DNA from: Candidatus Wallbacteria bacterium
GTDB lineage: Bacteria; Muiribacteriota; UBA6191; JACPRK01
DNA length: 64,000 nt
Direction: 5' to 3'
Assembly: GCA_016213845.1 (NCBI GenBank)
Contig: JACQZN010000135.1
Location: 1 to 64,000 of the forward strand
Below are positions 57,472 through 64,000 of this stretch, in pieces. Within the stretch, counting starts at the first letter, position 1; each line of letters opens with the position of its first letter. A program made the translations under genes and the position numbers. The notes below the pieces were generated by a model. It did no database searches and was not told where the DNA came from. It worked only from the letters and a program-made list of their open reading frames with translations.

Positions 57472-60400
57472 TGCGACGATCGCCCGGATTCCGATTCCTG
57501 GCCGCCATCCTGGCCCTGGCCCTCGGGTTGCAGTCGAGCCGCGGCCTGCTCCTGGCCTTCGACGCAGAGTTCGACACCGGGCACCAGACAGTGCGTCCCG
57601 GCAGCCCGAACCCGAATGACCCCAGGCCGCCCTGCCCTCCCGGCGTCAAGCCGCGCCCCCAGTCCCCGCACAGCGGCCTCCCGAGCAAGAACCCGTGCGA
57701 CGACTGCAACCCGGGCCACGGCGGCTTCTTCGGCGACCCGGTCGACACCCGCACCGGCGACTTCGAGCAGAGCCACCAGGACCTCTACATCCCAGCTCCA
57801 GGCTTTCCCTTGATGGTGCTCCGGACGTTCCGCACGCTCAACAAGACCGAGGGCGCCTTTGGGCGCGGCTGGTCGACGGGGTTCGACCAGTCGCTGCAGT
57901 TCATGCGCTCTCCGGAAGGCGCGCGCCTGGTTCTCTACAGGACCGCCGACGGGGTCAAGGCACGATTCACGGAGGCCTCGCCGGGCTCCAACGTCTATAC
58001 GCCGCCGGCCGGTTCCAACGTCACACTGACTCTGGTGGAGAGCCGCTTCGAGCTGCGCCAGCCGTGGTCCAATACCGAATCCTACGACGCCACCACGGGG
58101 GCGCTGCTGGAGCTGAAGGACCTCAATGGCAATGCTCTCTCCTTCGAGCGTGACAGCGCGGGCAAGATCACGCGCGTCACGGACTCGGTCGGGCGATCGC
58201 TCGTCTATACCTATACTCCCAGCAACAAGGTCGCCTCGATCGTCGACCCGGCCGGCGGCGTGACGCGCTACGCGTACGATGCGCGAGATCACCTGACGCA
58301 AGTCGTCAATCGGGCCGGGCAGGTCACCCGGTATGCCTACGACTCCAAGGGGCGGATGACTTCCATCACGGACGCGCGCGGAAACACCTGGCTCACCAAC
58401 ACCTACGACTCCCAGGACCGTGTCGTCAGCCAGTTCCTGAACGGCGGCACTTACCTGTACACGTACAATTCCGGCGGCGTCCGCCTGCGCAATCCCCGAG
58501 GAACCGACCTCAATTACTCCTACGACTCCGAGGGGCGCGTCACGACGATCGACAATCCGCAAGGCAGGATCAGCCAGACCTGGAACCTGGACGGCCGCCT
58601 GGAGACCTACACGGACCGGCTGGGCAGAAGGATCACCTACCAGTATGACGCAGCTGGAAACATCACCCGCCTTTCCAACCCCAGCGGCAAGGCGACGACC
58701 GCGGAGTACGATCCCCGATTCAACCTGCCGACGCGTGTGACCGACGCGAACGGATTCGTCGTCACCTACACCTACGACGACCGCGGCAACCGTACGTCTT
58801 CGACGACGCCCGACGGCACGACGTCGTACGGCTACGACTCCAGAGGCTACGTCACTTCCATCACGGACGCCGCCGGCGGCGTCACGCGCTTCACCTACGA
58901 CGCGCACGGCAACGTGGCGACCATTCAGGACGCGGCCGGCAACACCTCCCGGCGCACGTACGACCTCCTGGGCCGCGTCCTCTCGGCCACCGACGCACGA
59001 GGGAAGACGACGACGTTCTCCTACAACGCCTCGGGCTTCCTCCTGAGCCAGACCGACGCGCTCGGCATCACCACACGCTGGACCTACGACGCCGAGAACA
59101 ACATGACCAGCTACACCAACGAAGTGGGCGGTACGACCACCTTCGAATATGACGCCTTCAACCGGATGGTCGCGCTCACCAACCCGATGGGCGGCCAGAC
59201 ACGATACGACTACGACGCCTCGGGCAGCCTCATCGAAGTGACCAGCCCCAACGGCGGCCGCACGCGGTACACCTACGACGCTGCCGGCCTCATCTCCCGC
59301 CTCGTCGACCCGCTCGGAAACAGCCGCACATTCGTCTACGACGCCAACGGCCACTTGACGCGGGAAACCGACGCCCGGGGCAAGATCACCGATCGCGCCT
59401 ACGACGTCGATGGGAACATGACGCGCGAGACCGACGCGCTCGGTAACTCCGTTACGGTCGAGTACGACGCCGAAGGTGCGCCTACGAAGATGATCGACCA
59501 GCTCGGCCGCGCGCTCGTCATGACCCGAGGGTTCGAGGGACGGCTGGTGTCGTACTCCGATCCGCTCGGCCGGGTCACGACGTACGGCTACGACGCTCTG
59601 GGGCAGGTCACGTCGGTGACCGGACCACGAGGTACCAGCCGGAGCCTGGTTCGCGACCTGCGAGGCCTCGTCACGGCCAGCTCCAACGATCTGGGCGAGC
59701 GCTCCGAGACCGACTACGGGCCGACGGGGAAGGTGCTGGCGACGCGTGACGCCACGGGCACCGGTCAGACCTTCGAGTACGACGACGAAGACCGCGTCAG
59801 CGCCATCGTCAATCCGAACGGGGTTCGCACGGCCTACGAGCGCGATGGGGCCGGCCGCGTCACGGCGCTGATCCGGGCTGCCGGCACGCCGGACCAGGTG
59901 CGCGACGAGCTCACGTATGACCTGATGGGGCACCTGATCTCGGCGACCAGAGCCGTCGGCACCTCCGCGTCGGCCACGGTCCGTTACTCCTACGACGCCA
60001 ACGGAAATCCAGTGTCGATCACCAACGGCCGGGGCAAGACCTGGAGATTCGCCTACGACCTCAACGACCGGATCGTACGGGAGACAGACCCGCTCGGCCG
60101 GGTGACGGAACACCTCTATGACGGCGAGGCCAACCGGACGGGCGACAACCTGCCGAGCGGCCGCAAGATCCGCCTCGAGCTCGACGCCGTAGGCCAACCG
60201 ATCTCGACGACCTACTTGCTGGCCGACTCCACGGTCGAGCGGCAGGTGACGCGCGTCTATGACGCGGCCAGCCAGATCCTGTCCGTGCGGGACGCGACAG
60301 TCGACATCTCCCAGAGCTTCGATGCCGGCAGCCGCCTGACGCGGGTCGGACACGGTCACCTGGGGCGGGCGGTCGCCGTCACCCAGAACACGTCCGGCTC

Positions 60401-62429
60401 ACAGGTCTCGATTGCGCTGGAGGGGGTCCTGGGCTCCGCCCAGACGATTGTGTATGACGCACTCGGCCGGATGACGGAGATCCAGCCTCCCGCGGGCGGC
60501 CCACTGCGCATCCGCTACAACCCTCGCGGCCAGCGGCAGAGCGTGGCCTTGCCCTGCGGCGTCACGGCCACGTTCCAGTACCAGCCCTCCGGCTTCTTGC
60601 GGTCCTACGCGTACAGCCGCACCGACGCCTCGGCGCCTCTGACTTTCACGTTCTCGGCGGACCGCCGCGACAACTTCACGTCCATCCAGGACTCCGAGGG
60701 GACTCGCACGTTCGCTTACGACGCTCTGGATCGCCTCGTGCGCGCGGACTACCCGGACCAGGCGTATCCGTTCGAGAGCTTCACCTATGACGCGTCGGGC
60801 AACCGCACGTCGCTCACCACGGCGGGCGGCACGACCACGTATGTCTACGACGATGCCGACCAGTTGCTCTCGGCGACGGGGCCCGCGCCGGGGCAGGTGC
60901 GCACCTACGAGTGGACACCGGACGGTCAGCTTGCCAGCGTTCAGAGAAGCGGTGCCTCAGGCCCTACGCGGTTCGCTTGGAGCGTGGGCGGGCAGTTGCT
61001 CTCCGTGACCGAGGAGAGTGGTGCCGTTACGACCCACGCGTACGAGCCCCACGAGGCGGCCGGCCTGAGATGGAAGACGGCACGGGAAGGAGTCGAGCAG
61101 CTGCGGCAGTTGTGGGGGCTCTGGGGCAATCCGCTGGCAGAGCTCGACCCCGCAGGCGCACTCCAGCGGCTCTACGTCCACGGCCCAAGCCCGGACCGCT
61201 TCCACGGACAGTTCACGGGAGGCGTGGCCTCATGGGCTTTGACCGACCAGAATGACTCGGTGCGGGAGGTGGTAGGCCCCTCCGGGGCGACGCTGGAGTC
61301 CAGACGCCACGCCGCGTTCGGGAAGCGTCGCGGGGCTGCAGAGGCGCAGCAATCGCCGCTCGACTTTGCAGCGAGGCGCGAGTCGGCAGGCGGGCTCGTA
61401 TACATGCGGGCGCGCTGGTACGACCCCGATACGGGCCGATTCCTGACTCAAGACCCGGTACGGTCTTTCGACGGCGCCAGCCGTTACGCGTACGCCGCGG
61501 ACAATCCGGTCCGGTACACCGACCCGTTCGGCCTGCTGGTGCCCGTCGCCATAGGCGCCTACTTCCTGCTGGGTGTGGTGGCTGACTACGCCGTCAGCTA
61601 CGCGACCCAGGACAAGCACCAGAGCTTCTCGGATTACTACTGGAGCGGCGAGTACAGCGTCACCGATGCGGCCATCGCCGGCGGGACCTCGGTGCTGAGC
61701 GGCGGCGCCGCCCGCGTCGTCTCCGGGACCGGCAAGCTCGCCTTCGCGGGCCGCACGGCGCTGGTCAGCGCCGCGAACACGGCGGGGCAGTCGCTCAGGG
61801 ACGCCTACAATGGCAAGGAGCTGACCCTCAAGGGGACCGCCACTCGATTCCTGGGCAACGCCACGATCTTCGTTGGGGCGACCGGCCTGGGCAAGCTGTC
61901 CTCTTCCATCGGAAGCCGGTTGTTCGGTGCAGGCACGCCAAAGAACCTCTACTCCTACTCCGACCGGGTCTTTCAGGAGGGCGACGATTTCGGCGCGAAG
62001 TACGGGCGCGTCTGGATGACCAGCGCCGAGGAGGGCGCGTGGTTGACCAGCCGCTACAACCCGCTCGCCTATCTGCGACGTGTGGTCCACCTGGGGAGAC
62101 TGTCACCTTTCAAGGAGGGAGGCTACAGCCGGTTCGTGGCCGAGGCCGGGTCGAACGCGGCCAAGAACTTCCAGCCGGCCGACATCGGCATCGGCGACTT
62201 CTGGAAGTACTTCGGGCGCCAGTTCCACACGAAGATCGGAGTCGGGGGCTTCACGCTGAGGCCCGGCACGAAGATTCTCGATCAGCCCATCCAGGCGACG
62301 GCCGAGAAGATCCGCGGCTCCTACCTGTACGATGTGGGGTTGAACGTCCCCTGGCTGGCCGTGGGGTACTTTGCGTACAAGCTGAACGAGGCCAACACGG
62401 GCGACACGCCCGTCAGACCCTGCAGGTGA
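57471..62429 (+). CDS. Secreted Rhs/YD-repeat protein with variable C-terminal tip (candidate polymorphic toxin)
   Basis: Signal peptide; DPVDTRTGDFEQSHQDLYIPAPGFPLMVLRTFRT; dozens of YDxxGxxT units; RHS core end YMRARWYDPDTGRFLTQDPVRSFDGASRYAYAADNPVRYTDPFGL then ~297-aa unique tail; TGATG overlap with upstream CDS. Confidence 0.93.
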   Translation: MRRSPGFRFLAAILALALGLQSSRGLLLAFDAEFDTGHQTVRPGSPNPNDPRPPCPPGVKPRPQSPHSGLPSKNPCDDCNPGHGGFFGDPVDTRTGDFEQSHQDLYIPAPGFPLMVLRTFRTLNKTEGAFGRGWSTGFDQSLQFMRSPEGARLVLYRTADGVKARFTEASPGSNVYTPPAGSNVTLTLVESRFELRQPWSNTESYDATTGALLELKDLNGNALSFERDSAGKITRVTDSVGRSLVYTYTPSNKVASIVDPAGGVTRYAYDARDHLTQVVNRAGQVTRYAYDSKGRMTSITDARGNTWLTNTYDSQDRVVSQFLNGGTYLYTYNSGGVRLRNPRGTDLNYSYDSEGRVTTIDNPQGRISQTWNLDGRLETYTDRLGRRITYQYDAAGNITRLSNPSGKATTAEYDPRFNLPTRVTDANGFVVTYTYDDRGNRTSSTTPDGTTSYGYDSRGYVTSITDAAGGVTRFTYDAHGNVATIQDAAGNTSRRTYDLLGRVLSATDARGKTTTFSYNASGFLLSQTDALGITTRWTYDAENNMTSYTNEVGGTTTFEYDAFNRMVALTNPMGGQTRYDYDASGSLIEVTSPNGGRTRYTYDAAGLISRLVDPLGNSRTFVYDANGHLTRETDARGKITDRAYDVDGNMTRETDALGNSVTVEYDAEGAPTKMIDQLGRALVMTRGFEGRLVSYSDPLGRVTTYGYDALGQVTSVTGPRGTSRSLVRDLRGLVTASSNDLGERSETDYGPTGKVLATRDATGTGQTFEYDDEDRVSAIVNPNGVRTAYERDGAGRVTALIRAAGTPDQVRDELTYDLMGHLISATRAVGTSASATVRYSYDANGNPVSITNGRGKTWRFAYDLNDRIVRETDPLGRVTEHLYDGEANRTGDNLPSGRKIRLELDAVGQPISTTYLLADSTVERQVTRVYDAASQILSVRDATVDISQSFDAGSRLTRVGHGHLGRAVAVTQNTSGSQVSIALEGVLGSAQTIVYDALGRMTEIQPPAGGPLRIRYNPRGQRQSVALPCGVTATFQYQPSGFLRSYAYSRTDASAPLTFTFSADRRDNFTSIQDSEGTRTFAYDALDRLVRADYPDQAYPFESFTYDASGNRTSLTTAGGTTTYVYDDADQLLSATGPAPGQVRTYEWTPDGQLASVQRSGASGPTRFAWSVGGQLLSVTEESGAVTTHAYEPHEAAGLRWKTAREGVEQLRQLWGLWGNPLAELDPAGALQRLYVHGPSPDRFHGQFTGGVASWALTDQNDSVREVVGPSGATLESRRHAAFGKRRGAAEAQQSPLDFAARRESAGGLVYMRARWYDPDTGRFLTQDPVRSFDGASRYAYAADNPVRYTDPFGLLVPVAIGAYFLLGVVADYAVSYATQDKHQSFSDYYWSGEYSVTDAAIAGGTSVLSGGAARVVSGTGKLAFAGRTALVSAANTAGQSLRDAYNGKELTLKGTATRFLGNATIFVGATGLGKLSSSIGSRLFGAGTPKNLYSYSDRVFQEGDDFGAKYGRVWMTSAEEGAWLTSRYNPLAYLRRVVHLGRLSPFKEGGYSRFVAEAGSNAAKNFQPADIGIGDFWKYFGRQFHTKIGVGGFTLRPGTKILDQPIQATAEKIRGSYLYDVGLNVPWLAVGYFAYKLNEANTGDTPVRPCR

Positions 62430-62430
62430 C

Positions 62431-62757
62431 ATGGACAAGAACAGCGGCTCCGGCATCGAATCCGAGGACTTCAGCCTGGTCGGGCTGCACACCGTGTACG
62501 TCCTGGGCGTGGGGCTGCCTCTCTGGATGGAGAGCGCTTTCCCGTCATTCCTGAAGTCGCAACCGGCGCTGAAGGCGGTGATCGACGCCGTCGTGCTGGG
62601 CTGGCTCACCGCCAAGATGTGCCGCTGGGTCTACGACGAGAAGCCGTTCCCGGAGAGCCGGCCGCCCTTCACGGAGCGCTTCAAGCGCTTCAAGCAAGCC
62701 CTCTGCATCGGCATCTCGGCGGCCGCCTTCCTGGCCATCCGCTTCCTGCGGCTCTGA
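62431..62757 (+). CDS. Small membrane protein; candidate immunity protein for the upstream Rhs toxin
   Basis: 108 aa with about three hydrophobic segments; start codon 1 nt after the Rhs stop. Confidence 0.65.
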   Translation: MDKNSGSGIESEDFSLVGLHTVYVLGVGLPLWMESAFPSFLKSQPALKAVIDAVVLGWLTAKMCRWVYDEKPFPESRPPFTERFKRFKQALCIGISAAAFLAIRFLRL

Positions 62758-62764
62758 GCCCCCC

Positions 62765-62805
62765 GCCTCGCTACTCGCTACTCGCTACTCACTACTCATT
62801 ACTGA
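62765..62805. repeat. Heptanucleotide tandem array (CTACTCR type)
   Basis: gcctcg ctactcg ctactcg ctactca ctactca ttactga; overlaps the 3' end of the pseudopilin CDS. Confidence 0.9.
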
Positions 62806-63493
62806 CCGCCACGTCCGGCGGGTTCTCCTGCCAGCCGGGGAACTGGTCGGCGGCGACCTTCCCCGTGAGGTGGATGGCACCGAAGAGCGTGGTGATGCCG
62901 CGGCGGTCCGCTTTCTCCGACGGCTCTTTCGAGTCCGATTGCTGGTCCAGAGTGGCCAGCCGCTCGTCGGAGGCCGAGCTGATCCAGTAGAGCAGCGAGT
63001 TGGGCGGAGGGGCCTTCTCGCCCTGTGGCCGGTAGGGGTCCTTGGCGTTTGCGGGCTGGAACTTGAAGCGCACCTGCTCGAACCGCGAGAACGGCATCGC
63101 CTTGTCGTTGCGGAAGATCTTCCGGGAATCGGGGTCCCACTTGTACGTCACCTTGCTCACGATGGGCGTGGGCTGCAGCTTGTCCGGCACGTACTTCTTG
63201 TCGTAGACCCAGAAGCTGACGGTCAGCAGGGACTCCGGCCCCTCCTGGCCGGCGCCCGTCAGGGGATGCCCCGGGTCCCAGCAGATACGGTCGAAGTCGT
63301 CCTGGAGGTGCTCCACCAGTAGCTGCGCGCCCTGCACGCCCTTGAGCTTGGTGTCCGTGGAGCGGAAGTGGCGCATCCCGCCGGAAAAGAGGAACCACAT
63401 CACGGTCGCGAGCACGAGCGCCACCAGCGACATGATCAGCACCTCGACCAGCGTCGTGCCGCGGCGGGACCGGGTCGGGTGCCGGTGGCTCAT
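62792..63493 (-). CDS. Pseudopilin-like (type IV pilin/type II secretion) protein
   Basis: MSHRHPTRSRRGTTLVEVLIMSLVALVLATVMWFLFSGGMRHFR: prepilin-like G/TTLVEV helix; start at internal Met. Confidence 0.82.
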   Translation of the reverse strand: MSHRHPTRSRRGTTLVEVLIMSLVALVLATVMWFLFSGGMRHFRSTDTKLKGVQGAQLLVEHLQDDFDRICWDPGHPLTGAGQEGPESLLTVSFWVYDKKYVPDKLQPTPIVSKVTYKWDPDSRKIFRNDKAMPFSRFEQVRFKFQPANAKDPYRPQGEKAPPPNSLLYWISSASDERLATLDQQSDSKEPSEKADRRGITTLFGAIHLTGKVAADQFPGWQENPPDVAVSNE

Positions 63494-63810
63494 TTGGCCG
63501 CCGTGGAGGAGATGGGGGTCGCGATGTCCTTGGTGGAGCCGGGGCCGCTGCCGGCTGCGGTCGAGCTGTCGCCCTGCTTGAGCGGCACGCTGTCGTTGGT
63601 CTTCGTGAGCGGCGCGGACCCTGGGCCGAGCGCGGTAGCGGTGGCGGGCGCCGACGTCGCCGTCACGCCGCCCGCTGTCGTGGTGACAGGCGCCGCCGGG
63701 GCCGTGGTCGGGTTGTTCGTGTTGCCGCCACCGCCGCCACCGCCGCACCCCGTCAGCCCGGCGACCAGGGCCAGAACCACGCCCAGCACCTGCATTTTGC
63801 TCGTCTTCAT
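63490..63810 (-). CDS. Small low-complexity lipoprotein
   Basis: MKTSKMQVLGVVLALVAGLTGCGGGGGGGNTNNP: lipobox LTGC, then Thr/Ala/Pro-rich; overlaps the pseudopilin start. Confidence 0.7.
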   Translation of the reverse strand: MKTSKMQVLGVVLALVAGLTGCGGGGGGGNTNNPTTAPAAPVTTTAGGVTATSAPATATALGPGSAPLTKTNDSVPLKQGDSSTAAGSGPGSTKDIATPISSTAAK

Positions 63811-63843
63811 CCGGATCATCCTCCGACTCTCATCGTATCCAGT

Positions 63844-64000
63844 TCAGTTGCGATCCACCACCAGCGACGCCGTCCGAGGCGACAGCGCCACCACCACCTG
63901 ACCCTGCAGCTGCTCCTCGGGCGTCCCGCCCATGCTGGTCTTGTAGCGGCCGTCCCGCACGATCTTCCCCCGTAGCGCCTGCGCCGCGTCCGACCGGTAC
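63844..64000 (-). CDS. C-terminal fragment of an unidentified CDS cut by window end
   Basis: Open frame from the edge: YRSDAAQALRGKIVRDGRYKTSMGGTPEEQLQGQVVVALSPRTASLVVDRN*. Confidence 0.5.
   Translation of the reverse strand, partial: YRSDAAQALRGKIVRDGRYKTSMGGTPEEQLQGQVVVALSPRTASLVVDRN

Noticed and set aside
57390-60359. 989-aa ORF on the - strand antisense to the Rhs gene
   Set aside because: Repetitive VGRVGDARD-like composition mirrors YD repeats; typical high-GC antisense shadow ORF with no recognisable domain, and the + strand has a clear Rhs protein.
58250-61000. DNA repeat array in the Rhs gene
   Set aside because: Reflects YD-repeat protein motifs with diverged codons, not a nucleotide repeat element.
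1-64000. tRNA, rRNA, prophage, transposase or integrase
   Set aside because: I saw no tRNA/rRNA-like sequence, transposase DDE signatures or phage structural genes; absence is by reading only and should be confirmed with tRNAscan-SE and ISfinder.

Overview
High-GC bacterial chromosomal window, densely coded. Most of the listed six-frame ORFs are antisense or shifted shadows of real genes. From left to right it holds: the C-terminal end of a GGDEF protein; a TPR lipoprotein; a zinc-ribbon protein; a phosphodiester glycosidase-like (NAGPA) protein; an FAD oxidoreductase plus DUF4127 pair; an ion-transporter-like permease; a minus-strand respiratory operon (Rieske, split cytochrome b, and a 1162-aa eight-CXXCH cytochrome with coiled coil and Pro/Ala-rich tail); a zinc-dependent phospholipase C-like protein; CorA; a polyferredoxin; a geranylgeranyl-reductase-like protein; STAS proteins; an MFS/spermidine-synthase/TPR fusion; a hybrid histidine kinase; dCTP deaminase; and an ECF sigma/anti-sigma pair. 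Next comes a chemosensory-like operon (SBP lipoprotein, CheW, MCP, CheA-REC, REC-REC-HK, REC-PAS-HK-REC). After that are two paralogous Ser/Thr kinases that share an unfamiliar ectodomain, separated by a Gly/Ala-rich lipoprotein and a perfect 28-bp hairpin. The most striking locus is a tightly coupled + strand operon at about 47.6-62.8 kb: FlgD-like protein, cohesin-like protein, 2072-aa-ORF protein (dockerin, beta-propeller, PKD, FlgD-like repeats), secreted Rhs/YD protein with an unassigned C-terminal tip, and a small membrane protein that may be its immunity protein. Three intergenic regions carry heptanucleotide tandem repeats resembling STRRs, and a 32-bp palindromic repeat pair lies near 7.4 kb. 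The window ends with pseudopilin-related genes. All family assignments are from reading motifs; no database search was run.
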